DNA of 64,000 nt from Halobellus inordinatus (GCF_024464655.1 NZ_JANHAV010000004.1:62001-126000); one strand, 5' to 3'; positions 51,481-62,003 are shown, counted from the stretch's first letter. Notes: generated from the letters alone by a model not told the origin. Numbers and translations: made by a program.

Positions 51481-51834
51481 ATGGCCGTACCCTTCGTCGG
51501 TTCTATCGTCGCGTTTGTCATTGCCTTGCTCATCGGCGGGCTGGCAATTTACGTCAGCGCTCGGGTCGTAGTCGACGTCGACGACTACGGACACGCAGTC
51601 ATCACAGCGGTGCTCGGTGCGATCGGCTGGGCGCTCACTGCCTGGATCCCACTCATCGGTCCGCTCATCGCGTTGGTCGTGTGGGTCGGAGTCGTCAACT
51701 GGCGGTACCCGGGCGGTTGGGTCAAAGCCGCTCAGATCGGCGTCGTGGCTTGGCTTGCGGCTCTGATCATCCTCCTGCTCGTGAACTCGGTTCTCCGACT
51801 CGGCGTCGGGGCGTTCGGGATCCCCGGGGCATAG
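51481..51834 (+). CDS. Haloarchaeal membrane protein, 117 residues
   Basis: Four hydrophobic segments (residues about 5-28, 38-55, 58-72 and 86-105) separated by short loops; the loop VVDVDDYGH is acidic. The pattern is common among haloarchaeal membrane proteins of unknown function. It follows the distal repeat cluster; whether these repeats influence it is unknown. Confidence 0.65.
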   Translation: MAVPFVGSIVAFVIALLIGGLAIYVSARVVVDVDDYGHAVITAVLGAIGWALTAWIPLIGPLIALVVWVGVVNWRYPGGWVKAAQIGVVAWLAALIILLLVNSVLRLGVGAFGIPGA

Positions 51835-51968
51835 CGACGTTTTCTCAAGTTCGAGGCGAAAACCCTCGTCTTCCGTCACAGGAGGTGCTCGCTGGTTTCG
51901 ACCCGATGTGAAGACGAACATATTCGTGCGTATTTTTCCACCTCCACTCCGACACAGATACATCGACG

Positions 51969-52610
51969 ATGCCCCGAGCGACGCTCTGTCTGGAACTCCC
52001 CGAACAGGTGTGGGTCTCGACGCTCTCGAAGCAGTACCCCGATGCCGAGTTCACGGTGCTCGCTGCGATGCCCGCCGGGGAAACCGGAGTCGGACTCGTC
52101 GAGATTACCGCAGACGACATCGAACCGATAGTGACCACGATCGACGGGTACGACTCCGTCGTTTCGGTGACGATTCTCGAAGCGCAGGCCGATCGCGCAC
52201 TCGTGCAATTCGAGACGACGGAACCGCTCTTGATCCGCTCACTGAGCGAAGCGGGAGTGCCGCTGGAGCTTCCGATCACCATCGTCGACGGGGAGGTGAC
52301 GCTCGAACTGACGGCCTCCCGAGAGAAACTGTCGGAACTCGGCACGCTACTCGACCAGTTCGGTATTCCGTTCGAGTTACTGTCGATCACACGGTCGATT
52401 GACACCCAATCGCTCCTGACCGAGGCACAGTATGATCTCCTCGAGACAGCAATCGAGCGGGGCTATTACGACACGCCGCGGACCTGTACACTCACCGAAC
52501 TGGCCGACGCTGTGGGCCTCGCGAAGTCGACGACGAGCGAGAAGCTCCACCGTGCGGAAGAGAAGGTTGTCAAAGAGTTCCTCAGCAGTGGGGACCGAGG
52601 TCTGGAGTGA
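51969..52610 (+). CDS. HTH_10-type (bacterio-opsin-activator-like) regulator
   Basis: A 213-residue protein. Residues about 150-205 are the HTH_10 domain: SLLTEAQYDLLETAIERGYY, then PRTCTLTELADAVGLAKSTT and SEKLHRAEEKVVKEF. The N-terminal 145 residues are a haloarchaeal sensor-like domain without PAS or GAF motifs. It probably controls nearby or distant genes in response to an unknown signal. No binding site is visible. Confidence 0.85.
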   Translation: MPRATLCLELPEQVWVSTLSKQYPDAEFTVLAAMPAGETGVGLVEITADDIEPIVTTIDGYDSVVSVTILEAQADRALVQFETTEPLLIRSLSEAGVPLELPITIVDGEVTLELTASREKLSELGTLLDQFGIPFELLSITRSIDTQSLLTEAQYDLLETAIERGYYDTPRTCTLTELADAVGLAKSTTSEKLHRAEEKVVKEFLSSGDRGLE

Positions 52611-53015
52611 GGGTCAGGGCTGGTTTTTCGTTCTCTGTCTGTTGATTTTTCAGCTCCCTCGAGCTGTAGGCATCCACCTCCAGCACTGCGGTCCATTTGC
52701 AAACACACTCGTTGAACTCATACTGGTCAATGAATAAAACGAACAGAACGAACAAAATGAATAAAACGAACGAATTTTGATCAATGAGGTCAACGAAATT
52801 GATACCATCACCCCGGCTACGAGGACCTGTGTGCTGCAGCCATCGTCGAGACGCGATCGGTCGCGGTCAACAGTATGGGAGTTTCCGACCGCCCAATGGC
52901 TCAGTGACTTTCCGGTGAGACTCGACGCGCGTCCATACGAATCACCTCTGCGTGTCGTGGGACAGGAGCGCCGCCCTCGGAGAGCGCGCAAAGGAGACGG
53001 GCAGGGTAGAATCGA
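52611..53015. other. Intergenic with low-complexity A-rich repeats
   Basis: No gene recognised. At 52730-52778 the sequence is built from repeats of gaataaaacgaac and aacgaac, an A-rich low-complexity tract unlike the GC-rich surroundings. It lies between the ends of converging genes. Confidence 0.5.
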
Positions 53016-53762
53016 TCACCGAGACGCGATTTCGCGTTCGATCTGGGTCACGGTCTCCCGCAACTCCGGGGCGATCTGTTCTTCGGAGAGTCGGTACGGC
53101 GGTCCCGACACGTCGAGAGAGCCCAGCACGCTCCCGTCCGGGTTCGTGATGGCCATCCCGACGGCCATCAACCCCTCGAGCGCCTCCTGGTCGTTGAGCG
53201 AATAACCCCGTTCGCGAGTCCGCTCTAATTCCTCGTAGAGTTCGGCCCTGCTCTGTATCGTGTTCTCGGTCTCCTTGGGGAGTCCCCACCGATCGAGCAC
53301 CTCCTCGACGCGCTCGCGGGACCACTCTGCGAGCATCGACTTCCCGCTCGCGGAGTTGTGCATATGGAAGTACCGTCCCACCTGGAACCCCTCTTTCGTG
53401 GGGTCGTTGTTCTCGTCGAAAATGATGACTGACCGGCCGTGCTCGGTGATGGCGAACGCGACCTCCTCGTTGAGGCGATTGCTCAGTCTGTGCGCGTGCT
53501 GTCGCACGATCTCGTACTCGGGCTTTCTGTGCCGCGCCTGCTCGCCGAGGTGAAAGAGCTTGATTCCGAGGTGGAATTCGTTGCCCTCCTTCACGACGAG
53601 TTCGTGGTTGCGAAGCGTCGTCAGATGAGCGTGGACGGTGCTGTTGGCCAGTTCCAGTTCCGCAGCGATCTCGCTCATCTGGGCACCCTCCAGCCGACTG
53701 ATCACGTCAACGATGCGGAGCGAGGTGGCGGTCGTGGTTAGTTCGCGTCCATTTCTTGGCAC
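53016..53762 (-). CDS. IclR-family transcription regulator
   Basis: The GTG at 53762 (VPRNGRELTTTATSLRIVDV) gives 248 residues; a TATA box at 53784-53792 sits 22-30 bases before it, so the longer frame to 53822 is rejected. Residues about 10-65 are the winged helix (VDVISRLEGAQMSEIAAELE, ANSTVHAHLTTLRNHELV). The rest is the IclR ligand-binding domain (YFHMHNSASGKSMLAEW, GYSLNDQEALEGLMAVGMAI). It diverges from the glycine cleavage operon and is a good candidate to control it. Confidence 0.88.
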   Translation of the reverse strand: MPRNGRELTTTATSLRIVDVISRLEGAQMSEIAAELELANSTVHAHLTTLRNHELVVKEGNEFHLGIKLFHLGEQARHRKPEYEIVRQHAHRLSNRLNEEVAFAITEHGRSVIIFDENNDPTKEGFQVGRYFHMHNSASGKSMLAEWSRERVEEVLDRWGLPKETENTIQSRAELYEELERTRERGYSLNDQEALEGLMAVGMAITNPDGSVLGSLDVSGPPYRLSEEQIAPELRETVTQIEREIASR

Positions 53763-54232
53763 AGTCGACTGTTGTCGAGGCGGTTTATAAATATTCACGA
53801 AATCCGAATTTGACGGGCTCACTGGAGCGTGACAACCGAGGGAGAGAATTGTTGTCGGTATCTATAGCTTATTTTTAGCCACCAACCGTCGAATAAATCT
53901 CAAATTCAACACCCTCTCGCGGTAGTAGACTCGAAGTGTCCAATACTACTGTCCCGCAGAAGCGAAGGCCGTCCCGGAAGCACCACGAGATAGCCCAACG
54001 ATGGCTCGACTCTGGTCTATTCCTCCTCCGCTGAGACACTACCGTACGGCCGTTAACACGGGTTCGAGCCATCAAGTAGACAAATCTGTGACGAGTGATA
54101 TCGGGATTCGATCATCACGTCGACTCATCCCAGACATTCACGTGTCGCAAAATATATTGGGACAAAATACAACAAAAACGTGGTTATCTAAGTAAAAAAC
54201 GCATAAATACTTGCAGTTGTGTAGTGTACGTT
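53763..54232. promoter_or_regulatory. Divergent promoter region of IclR gene and gcv operon
   Basis: TATA boxes are seen for both directions: tttataaat at 53784-53792 (minus strand, for the IclR gene) and ataaatac at 54203-54210 (plus strand, 23-30 bases before gcvT). The 400 bases between hold no gene. No clear operator palindrome could be picked out by eye. Confidence 0.6.
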
Positions 54233-55327
54233 GTGTCATCCAACCAAACACCGCTGTACGACTCCCACTGTCAGGCTGGCGCTGACTTCACCGACTTCGG
54301 TGGGTGGGAGATGCCGGTCTCGTTCGACTCGATCCGGGAGGAGCATCGAGCCGTTCGAGACGGTGTCGGACTGTTCGACGTGAGCCATATGGGACAGCTA
54401 GTCGTCGACGGGCCCGAAGCGGAGACGCTGTTACACCGACTCGTCCCGAGTGACATTCGGAGCCTCGAACCGGGCGCGGCACAGTACTCGTGTTTCCTCC
54501 GGTCCGACGGCATCATACTCGACGACATCGTCGTGTACGATCACCCGAGCAAGAGTGAATACGTCGTCGTACCGAACGCCGGCCACGACGAGCCTCTGTA
54601 CGGTCGGCTGCGCGTGCACGCCGACCGCTGGGACCTCGACGTGACGGTCGAGAACCGGACCGCCGAGACAGGAATGATCGCGGTGCAGGGTCCCGAAGCG
54701 GTGGCTCGTGTCGAGGCGGAAGCGGACGACTCAGTCGAGGAGTTGCAGCCGTTCACCGTAACGGAGACCTCGATCGGTGACGTCGAGTGCCTCGTCGCCC
54801 GGACCGGATACACCGGTGAAGACGGTGTCGAGATCCTGTTCCCCGGTGACGATGCGACAGCGATCGACACTCTGTTCGACGATGTCCAGCGATGTGGGCT
54901 CGGCGCCAGAGACACCCTTCGTCTCGAGGCCGGACTGCTACTCTCCGGACAGGATTTCGACCCCGAAGACGAACCGCACACTCCCTACGAGGCCGGCATC
55001 GGATTCGTCGTCGACCTCGATAGCGGGGACTTCGTCGGTCGGTCGGCCGTAGAACAGGCCCGAGACGGGACCGACGAACAGATCGTCGGACTGCGCATCG
55101 AGGAGCGAGCGATCGCCCGCCACGGCCACGAGATCCGCTCCGACGGCGACTCCGTCGGACGGGTGACGAGCGGGACGATGAGTCCCTCGCTCAGGATACC
55201 GATCGCGCTTGGATACGTCGACTCCAGTCTCGCCTCGCCCGGCACCGAACTCACCGTATCGATCCGCGATCGGTCCGTCGAGGCGACGGTCGTAGAGACG
55301 CCCTTCCTCGAATCGTGTGGCGAATAA
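54233..55327 (+). CDS. gcvT: Glycine cleavage system T protein (aminomethyltransferase)
   Basis: The GTG at 54233 (VSSNQTPLYDSHCQAGADFT) gives 364 residues and is supported by a TATA box 23-30 bases upstream; an upstream frame start at 54095 is not. Typical GcvT motifs are FGGWEMPVSFDSIREEHRAV, GLFDVSHMGQLVV, VARTGYTGEDGVEI and DTLRLEAGLLLSGQDF. It takes the aminomethyl group from lipoyl-H protein and forms methylene-tetrahydrofolate and ammonia. It is the first gene of a five-gene operon. Confidence 0.95.
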   Translation: MSSNQTPLYDSHCQAGADFTDFGGWEMPVSFDSIREEHRAVRDGVGLFDVSHMGQLVVDGPEAETLLHRLVPSDIRSLEPGAAQYSCFLRSDGIILDDIVVYDHPSKSEYVVVPNAGHDEPLYGRLRVHADRWDLDVTVENRTAETGMIAVQGPEAVARVEAEADDSVEELQPFTVTETSIGDVECLVARTGYTGEDGVEILFPGDDATAIDTLFDDVQRCGLGARDTLRLEAGLLLSGQDFDPEDEPHTPYEAGIGFVVDLDSGDFVGRSAVEQARDGTDEQIVGLRIEERAIARHGHEIRSDGDSVGRVTSGTMSPSLRIPIALGYVDSSLASPGTELTVSIRDRSVEATVVETPFLESCGE

Positions 55328-55390
55328 TCCGCACCGAACGCTCGACACAGAGACGATGACGAACGACGCATTACAGGAACCCCAGCACCG

Positions 55391-55765
55391 ATGACGCACG
55401 AGACACCGGACGACTTACTGTACACCGACTCACACGAGTGGATCGACGACCGCGAGGACACCCTTCGAATCGGGATCACCGACTTCGCACAGGACGAACT
55501 CGGCGACGTCGTGTTCGTCGAACTCCCGTCCGAGGGTGACTCCCTGGAGAGTGGTGCAGCTTGTGCCGTCGTCGAAAGCATCAAAGCGGTTTCGGACATC
55601 TACACTCCGGTTTCGGGGACGGTGACCGCGACGAACGAGGCGATTCTCGATCAGCCGGAACTGCTCAACACCGACCCGTACGGCGACGGCTGGCTCTTCG
55701 AGATCGACGGACAGGTACCCGACGACGCACTCGACGCAGACGACTACTGCGAGCAGATCGAATAA
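55391..55765 (+). CDS. gcvH: Glycine cleavage system H protein (lipoyl carrier)
   Basis: A 124-residue protein with the H-protein core [31 protein letters not shown] and the lipoyl lysine in [12 protein letters not shown] near residue 64. It carries the aminomethyl intermediate between P, T and L proteins. It is 63 bases after gcvT and 5 bases before gcvPA. Confidence 0.95.
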   Translation: MTHETPDDLLYTDSHEWIDDREDTLRIGITDFAQDELGDVVFVELPSEGDSLESGAACAVVESIKAVSDIYTPVSGTVTATNEAILDQPELLNTDPYGDGWLFEIDGQVPDDALDADDYCEQIE

Positions 55766-55770
55766 CGACA

Positions 55771-57138
55771 ATGCAACGCATACAGCACGACGGAACGGAC
55801 CACCCACACGAACTGGACGAATCGAGCCCCTTCGCGCCCCAGACGCCACAGGAAGTGGATGCGATGCTCTCGGCGATCAGCGCCGACAGCGTCGAAGAGC
55901 TGTTCGACGTCCCGGAGGCAGTCGCGTTCCACGGGGACTTCGATATCGAAGCGAAATCCGAGTACGAGGTCGTGACCGAAATCGAAGAGCTCCTCGGGCA
56001 GAATGCCGACCGGACGGAGTTCCTCGGTCGCGGACACTACGACCACTACGTGCCATCGGTCGTCGACTACCTCTCGTTGCGCTCTGAGTTTCTGACCTCC
56101 TACACGCAGTACCAACCGGAGACGTCGCAGGGGTTCCTCCAGGCGCTCTTCGAGTTTCAGTCGATGATCGTCGAACTGACTGGGCTCGACGTCGCCAACT
56201 GTTCGATGTACGACGCCGCGACCGCACTCGGTGAGGCAGCGCTGCTTGCCGCACGCGTTCGAGAGACCAGCGGATCGCGCGTGCTCGTCCCCGAGACGAT
56301 CCGCTCGGAGCGACACAGCGTGTTGGAAAACTACGCTGACGGCGCGGAGCTGACGGTAGAGACGTACCCCCTTGCCGAGGGGAACACCGACGTCGGCGCG
56401 CTTTCGGAGTTGATCGACGAGGACGTCGTGATGGTGTACGCCGAATCTCCGACGGCCCGCGGGGCGATCGAGGAGCGACTGTCGGCGGTCGCAACCCTCG
56501 CAGACGACCACGAGGCGGCGTTCTGCCTGGGATCTGACCCTGTCGCGCTCGCGCTTCTGAAAGAGCCGGCCGCCGTGGGCGCTGACATCGTCATCGGCGA
56601 CGCGAGCGTCCTTGGCCTCTCGGCCAGCCACGGGATGGGACTCGGTCTGTTCGCCGTCAAAGACGGGTATCTGCGGCAGGTCCCTGGGCGACTCGTGGGA
56701 ACGAGTGAGACAGCCGAGGGTAGGCGTGCGTACACCCTGACCCTCCAGACCCGAGAACAACACATCCGGAAGGAGCGAGCTACGTCGAACATCTGTACGA
56801 ACCAGGCGTGGGTCGCGCTCCGAACGGCGATCCACATTGCCACGCTCGGAGCCTCGGGGCTGGCGGCGCTCGCCGAGGACTGCGTGGCGACGGCGTCTGA
56901 GGCCGCTGCTCGACTCGACGCCGTCGAGGGCGTCACGGCCCCGGTGGACGACCGGCACCACTTCCGCGAGTTCGTCGCGCGCACGGAGCGCCCCGCAAGC
57001 GAGGTTGCCTCAGAACTGGCGGACCGTGGGTTCCTCGTCCACGAAGTCGGGGAGTTCGAGGTCCAGATCTGCGTGACCGAAACCAACAGCGACGACGTGG
57101 ATGGCCTTGTCGCGGCCGTCCAGGAGGTACTCGAATGA
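55771..57138 (+). CDS. gcvPA: Glycine dehydrogenase (decarboxylating) subunit 1
   Basis: The ATG at 55771 gives 455 residues, the size of the N-terminal half of a split P protein. Motifs include [38 protein letters not shown] and [15 protein letters not shown]. It decarboxylates glycine together with subunit 2. It overlaps gcvPB by four bases (ATGA), showing translational coupling. Confidence 0.95.
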   Translation: MQRIQHDGTDHPHELDESSPFAPQTPQEVDAMLSAISADSVEELFDVPEAVAFHGDFDIEAKSEYEVVTEIEELLGQNADRTEFLGRGHYDHYVPSVVDYLSLRSEFLTSYTQYQPETSQGFLQALFEFQSMIVELTGLDVANCSMYDAATALGEAALLAARVRETSGSRVLVPETIRSERHSVLENYADGAELTVETYPLAEGNTDVGALSELIDEDVVMVYAESPTARGAIEERLSAVATLADDHEAAFCLGSDPVALALLKEPAAVGADIVIGDASVLGLSASHGMGLGLFAVKDGYLRQVPGRLVGTSETAEGRRAYTLTLQTREQHIRKERATSNICTNQAWVALRTAIHIATLGASGLAALAEDCVATASEAAARLDAVEGVTAPVDDRHHFREFVARTERPASEVASELADRGFLVHEVGEFEVQICVTETNSDDVDGLVAAVQEVLE

Positions 57139-58580
57139 ACTACCAACAAGCCACGTGGACGCGCGAAACCGACACCGGCGAACCGGTCAACGAACCGCTC
57201 CTGTCCGAAAAGCGCACGCAGACGGTCACCTACGACGACGTCGACCTCCCGGACGAGTTGGTGCGCGACGAACTGACGCTCCCGGAACCGGCCGAACCTG
57301 AGGTCGCGAGGCACTACACGCGGCTCTCACAGATGAACTACTCCGTCGAACACGGCCCCTACCCGCTGGGGAGTTGTACGATGAAGTACAACCCGAAATT
57401 CATCGAGGACGTGGCCGCGCTGGAGGACGGTGCGATCCATCCCGACCGTCCCGACGAGTACGCCCAGGGGACCCTCGGGATCCTCCACGGACTCCAGGAG
57501 TATCTCGCGGAAATCGGCGGAATGGAGACCGCCACCCTCCAACCGCCCGCTGGAGCAGCAGGCGAGTTCACCGGTCTCCTCGTGGCCCGCGCCTACCACC
57601 AATCGAACGACGAAGACGACCAGCGCCGCGAAGTGATCGTGCCCGCGTCGGCCCACGGCACGAACTTCGCGAGCGCGGCGATGGCCGGCTACGACGTCGT
57701 GGAACTTCCGAGCGACGAGGACGGACGAGTCCCCGTTGACGCGCTCGAAGAGGCGGTTGGTGATTCGACGGCCGCACTGATGCTGACGAACCCGAACACG
57801 CTCGGGCTCTTCGAACGCGACATCGCCGATATCGCTGACATCGTCCACGACGCGGGCGGACTGCTCTACTACGACGGCGCGAATCTCAACGCGCTGCTCG
57901 GTCGAGCCCGCCCCGGCGATATGGGCTTCGACATTATGCACTACAACGTCCACAAGACGTTCGCGTCGCCGCACGGCGGCGGTGGCCCGGGAGCCGGTCC
58001 GATCGGCGTCGTCGACGAACTCACCGAGTTCCTCCCCGATCCACACGTCCGCGAGACCGAGGACGGGTCGTTCGAGCTCTACGAACCCGCCGAAAGCATC
58101 GGGAAGGTCCACGGCTTCTACGGCAACTGGCTGGTGCTTTTGAAGACCTACGCGTATATCTCTCGGCTCGGTGACGGCGGCCTGAAAGACACCTCGGCGA
58201 TGGCCGTCCTGAACGCGAATTATCTGGCCTCCCAGATCGATCTGGACATCACGTACGGGCCGTTCCACCACGAGTTCGTCGCCAGCGCCGGCGACGTCGA
58301 CGCTGCTGAGTTCGCCAAGGGAATGCTCGACGAGGGCGTCCACCCGCCGACAACGAAGTGGCCGGAGATCGTCGACGAGGCGCTGATGACCGAGCCCACC
58401 GAGGCGTTGAGTAAGGAGCAACTCGACGTGTTGGCAGCGGCGTTCACCGCGACGAATCGCAAGACGTCCGACGAACTCGCCGATGCACCGACGACGACTG
58501 CTGCGGCGCGCATCGACCAGACGAGTGCTGCACGGAATCCGCGGCTCTCGTGGCAGGACGTGGGGGAAAACGATGAGTGA
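57135..58580 (+). CDS. gcvPB: Glycine dehydrogenase (decarboxylating) subunit 2
   Basis: A 481-residue PLP subunit. [14 protein letters not shown]-like sequence is seen as [13 protein letters not shown] near residue 78, and the PLP lysine is in [18 protein letters not shown] near 270. GPFHHEFV and [20 protein letters not shown] are also typical. It overlaps gcvPA by four bases and lpdA by eight bases. Confidence 0.95.
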   Translation: MNYQQATWTRETDTGEPVNEPLLSEKRTQTVTYDDVDLPDELVRDELTLPEPAEPEVARHYTRLSQMNYSVEHGPYPLGSCTMKYNPKFIEDVAALEDGAIHPDRPDEYAQGTLGILHGLQEYLAEIGGMETATLQPPAGAAGEFTGLLVARAYHQSNDEDDQRREVIVPASAHGTNFASAAMAGYDVVELPSDEDGRVPVDALEEAVGDSTAALMLTNPNTLGLFERDIADIADIVHDAGGLLYYDGANLNALLGRARPGDMGFDIMHYNVHKTFASPHGGGGPGAGPIGVVDELTEFLPDPHVRETEDGSFELYEPAESIGKVHGFYGNWLVLLKTYAYISRLGDGGLKDTSAMAVLNANYLASQIDLDITYGPFHHEFVASAGDVDAAEFAKGMLDEGVHPPTTKWPEIVDEALMTEPTEALSKEQLDVLAAAFTATNRKTSDELADAPTTTAAARIDQTSAARNPRLSWQDVGENDE

Positions 58581-59982
58581 CGACTTCGATACGGAGGTCC
58601 TCGTCGTTGGCGGCGGTCCAGCCGGGTACGTCACCGCCATCCGAGCGGCGCAGTACGACCTCGACGTGACGCTCGTCGAGATGGACGCCCTGGGCGGGAC
58701 CTGTCTCAACCGCGGCTGTATCCCCTCGAAGGCGCTGATATCTGCGGCAAACGTCGTCCACGAGGCCCGAAATGGGTCGGCGATGGGGATCACGGCCGAG
58801 ATCGACGTCGACTTCCAGCAGATGGTCGAGTGGAAAGACGATGTCGTTCGAAATATGAACCGGAGCGTCGAGAAGCTCTGTAAAGCCAACCGTGTCTCGT
58901 TCGTGGAAGGACGCGCGACGTTCGCGGACGAACACACGGTTCACATTGAGCAGTCGGACGGTGGGTCGGACCGACTCACCTTCGAGCACGCCGTGTTAGC
59001 CACGGGAAGCCGCCCAATCGAACTGCCAGGGTTCGAGTTCGACCAATCCGGCGTGCTTAACGCCAAGGGTGCGCTCGAGCTCGATGAGCTTCCGGAGAGC
59101 CTCGTCGTCGTCGGCGCGGGCTACATCGGGATGGAACTCTCGATGCTGTTCGCGAAGCTCGGCGTCGACATCACGGTCTTAGAGGCGCTCGATACGATGA
59201 TGCCCGCGTTCTCGTCCGATCTGGTCGCCCCCGTTTCCTCGGCAGCGTCGGAACTCGGCATCGAAACGAACTACGGCGAACTCGCCTCGGAGTGTCGATC
59301 CACCGATCAGGGTGTCGTGGTGTGTACGGAATCTGTCGACGGCGACGCTCGTCACGAATACGAGGCCGAGGCGGTGCTCGTCGCGGTCGGTCGGAATCCA
59401 GTTACCGATACGGTGGATCTCGACCAGATCGGTCTCGACCCCGACGAGGACGGATTCATTCGGACGGACAAGTACGGACGCACGGACGTCGACCACGTGT
59501 TCGCCGTCGGCGACGTGGCGGGTGAACCGATGCTCGCGCACGCCGGTTCGACGGAGGGCGAGATCGCCGCCGCCGAGATTGCCGGCCGGGATCCCGCGTC
59601 GAAAGACCGGGCGACGCCCGCCGTCGCGTTCACGTCGCCAGAGATCGCAACCGTTGGAATGACCGAAGCGGAAGCCGAACAGACCGGGCACACGGTGTCA
59701 GTCGGGGAGTTTCCGATGCGTGCCAGCGGCCGCGCGCTCACGACCGGGCACGCAGAGGGGTTTGTCCGTCTCGTGAGCGGCGACGACGGCGTCGTCCTCG
59801 GCGGGCAAGTCGTCGGTCCGGAGGCCTCCGAGTTGATCGCCGAAATCACGCTCGCAGTCGAGGAGGGACTGACGACGAGCGAACTCGCCGAAGTGGTACA
59901 CTCTCACCCGACGCTGTCGGAGGCGACCTACGAAGCCGCCGCCAACGAACGGGGACTGGCTATTCACACGCTCAACCGTTGA
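58573..59982 (+). CDS. lpdA: Dihydrolipoyl dehydrogenase (glycine cleavage L protein)
   Basis: The ATG at 58573 gives 469 residues. FAD fold VVGGGPAGYVTAIRAAQYDL near residue 10, the redox disulfide GGTCLNRGCIPSKAL near 40, the NAD fold VVVGAGYIGMELSMLFAKLG near 175, and the C-terminal His-Glu pair in HSHPTLSEATYEA. It reoxidises the lipoyl arm of H protein with NAD+. Being inside the gcv operon suggests it serves this complex rather than a 2-oxoacid dehydrogenase. Confidence 0.95.
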   Translation: MSDDFDTEVLVVGGGPAGYVTAIRAAQYDLDVTLVEMDALGGTCLNRGCIPSKALISAANVVHEARNGSAMGITAEIDVDFQQMVEWKDDVVRNMNRSVEKLCKANRVSFVEGRATFADEHTVHIEQSDGGSDRLTFEHAVLATGSRPIELPGFEFDQSGVLNAKGALELDELPESLVVVGAGYIGMELSMLFAKLGVDITVLEALDTMMPAFSSDLVAPVSSAASELGIETNYGELASECRSTDQGVVVCTESVDGDARHEYEAEAVLVAVGRNPVTDTVDLDQIGLDPDEDGFIRTDKYGRTDVDHVFAVGDVAGEPMLAHAGSTEGEIAAAEIAGRDPASKDRATPAVAFTSPEIATVGMTEAEAEQTGHTVSVGEFPMRASGRALTTGHAEGFVRLVSGDDGVVLGGQVVGPEASELIAEITLAVEEGLTTSELAEVVHSHPTLSEATYEAAANERGLAIHTLNR

Positions 59983-60607
59983 TACGCTGGCAGCGTCTAC
60001 TAGCTCTCTCGTCCAGAAGGTCTGCAATAGGGCCGCTGACGCCGCCCAGAAGTTCGTCGGTTGTCGAATGCGCTTCGGGAGCGGTGTCGTCAGTGCTTGA
60101 TGGGCGAATGCTTGCTGCGGATTAATAGGTCAAGATGGTGTGACCTCGTAGTAAGTAACTGTGTTTTGCTGGGCAACAGAATAACAGAAGTACGTATGTT
60201 ATTGGGTGGGTGTCGGAGGATAACTGTGCGGGAGTGTCAGCTCACCGGTGTTGAAAACAACTGTCTCTTTAGTTGTGTTTGCAACGGTACACAGCTGATC
60301 GAACGGCCGCGTGCGTTCGGCGGAGTCGGGAATTGCGAACGCTATTGAAGCTCTGGAGTATGGTTGAGTTGCTCTCCCCGCATTCGATAGAGAGGCCCGA
60401 TCCTCGATTTTGTATAGCGATATGTAGTATATCAAAACGTGGTGGATAATCTCTGGTTAGCTGTGTTGTTTTGTTGTCGCACCCCGACAACACTACACCA
60501 CAAATACTAAGAAATTCGACTGTATCTCTCTACGTGCTCAAAACCGTGTCCTTAGAATCACACTCCCGGGAAGCGAGTCGGCTTCTCCCTGCAGGTACGA
60601 TCTAACG
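59983..60607. other. Intergenic, no gene recognised
   Basis: The composition drops to lower GC from about 60120 onward. Short frames have no motif. No tRNA or attachment-site duplication was found near the following recombinase gene. Confidence 0.45.
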
Positions 60608-61867
60608 ATGCCAAACTACGCACGCTTCGACGGCCTCGACGACTTCGCCCAGTTCTACCGTGAGGAAATCGCACCTACACTTCGCGCTGACGCAGATGTC
60701 GACATCGATCCCGAAGGTGAAACGCCCACGTACGCGTGGCTGAAGCGTAACTACTCCGGATTCGTCGAGCGACTACGCCGTGAGCACGACCTCTCACCCG
60801 GTGAGTTCTACGACGCCGTCGGCCTCCCACCGAACTCTGATGATGCCGACGACGAATGGGGTATCGACCACGTGCCAACGATCCGCGGGCTCGAAGACTA
60901 CCTCGAAGAACTCGAACGGGACCGCGGGCGCGCCCCGACGACCGTGGGACCGCGCCGCTCTCGGTTGCGGACGTACGTCACGACCTACTATGAGGTCAAC
61001 GAAACGGACGACTTGCTCTCGCCACTCCTCGATGAAACCACGAAACCCGACGAAATAGCGCGCGTGCGCGACACGTTCCGCGTGCTCGACGACGATCTGG
61101 GGACACTCGCCTCGAAGAAAAAGTACGTCTCCGCGGTGAAGAACTGGTACACGTTTCTCGAAGAGATGGGACGCAGCCTCTACAACCCGGCTGAGAACCT
61201 CCTGAACCGGTTTGGATGGGACGAAGACCCGATCTACGATCATCCTGCACTTTCTCGGAGCGACCTCTCTGCACTCCTCGAAGCTGGCAATGCTGACGAA
61301 CGGTTTCTCCTCCTCGCGCTTGCTGGCTGGGGGCTCCGTCCGATCGAGGCGTGTGAACTCCACGTCGATCAACTCGTTCTCGACCCGGAGGAAGGCGACG
61401 TCCCCTACATCGAATTCGAGGCTGGCCAACGGAAGAACGCCCGCCGGACCCGGAACACCGTCGAACTCCTCGTCGGCGTTGAGGCTGTTTCTGATCGGAT
61501 CGATACCCTCGCAGACAACGACGAGTGGACTGGCTATCTCCTCCCGGGTCAATCGATCACGCGGCCGATGTCGACACAGACAGCGCGGCGGTGGTTCCGC
61601 GATCTCGGCGAACGAGCTGACGTGGACATTGACGGTACTCATCCGCTCCCAAAGATGGGACGCCGAACCTGGTACCGCCTGTACCGCCAGCAACGCCCCA
61701 GTATCGAAGCGGGGACTGCGGCTGTCGCTGCTTCTCAAGGCAGTCGGGATGCGTCCGTTTCTGAACGAAACTATCTCGACGAACGCACCCGTCGACAGGC
61801 CCGTGCAGATGCAATGCGAGATCTCGTGCAAGACGAGTTTGCGGACATCTTCGACGAGTATCTGTAG
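60608..61867 (+). CDS. Tyrosine recombinase / integrase-like protein
   Basis: A 419-residue protein. An N-terminal SAM-like core-binding region is seen at about residues 95-205 (KKYVSAVKNWYTFLEEMGRS). The catalytic part has the first Arg in AGWGLRPIEACELHVDQL near residue 245, an HPLPKMGRRTWYRLY box near 345 and a tyrosine in ERNYLDE near 387. Haloarchaeal proteins of this type act in integration or plasmid resolution. The second box is unusual compared with HxxR, so activity is not certain. Confidence 0.75.
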   Translation: MPNYARFDGLDDFAQFYREEIAPTLRADADVDIDPEGETPTYAWLKRNYSGFVERLRREHDLSPGEFYDAVGLPPNSDDADDEWGIDHVPTIRGLEDYLEELERDRGRAPTTVGPRRSRLRTYVTTYYEVNETDDLLSPLLDETTKPDEIARVRDTFRVLDDDLGTLASKKKYVSAVKNWYTFLEEMGRSLYNPAENLLNRFGWDEDPIYDHPALSRSDLSALLEAGNADERFLLLALAGWGLRPIEACELHVDQLVLDPEEGDVPYIEFEAGQRKNARRTRNTVELLVGVEAVSDRIDTLADNDEWTGYLLPGQSITRPMSTQTARRWFRDLGERADVDIDGTHPLPKMGRRTWYRLYRQQRPSIEAGTAAVAASQGSRDASVSERNYLDERTRRQARADAMRDLVQDEFADIFDEYL

Positions 61868-61918
61868 CTTCGGCTGGTGCCGAGTGTAAGTGTGCACCTC
61901 AAATCAGCATCGAGTCTT

Positions 61919-62003
61919 CTATAGTAACGTTGCAACTGATTACACAGCCAACCGCACGACTGCGTGGGATTACGTGCGTGAAGACTTGCAAACGCTACTA
62001 TAG
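61919..62003. mobile_element. 85-bp CTATAG-ended MITE-like element
   Basis: Inverted ends ctatagtaacgttgcaact and (reverse) ctatagtagcgtttgcaagt. The left half matches the reverse complement of the right end of the 50981-51199 element (ttgcaactgatt-a/g-caca, then cgcacg). The right end matches that element's left end. It is a shorter member of the same family. Confidence 0.65.

Noticed and set aside
52730-52778. A-rich repeats as an origin or iteron array
   Set aside because: The units are short and irregular (aacgaac variants) with no nearby initiator gene; better described as low-complexity DNA.
54095-54232. N-terminal extension of gcvT
   Set aside because: The extension is basic and Cys-rich, precedes the TATA box at 54203, and is absent from the family. 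The GTG at 54233 fits both the family start and the promoter.
57327-58937. 536-codon open frame on the minus strand
   Set aside because: It is antisense to gcvPB and lpdA, both of which are unmistakable.
60000-60607. tRNA or attachment site next to the recombinase gene
   Set aside because: No cloverleaf-like sequence or direct repeat flanking the gene could be found by eye.
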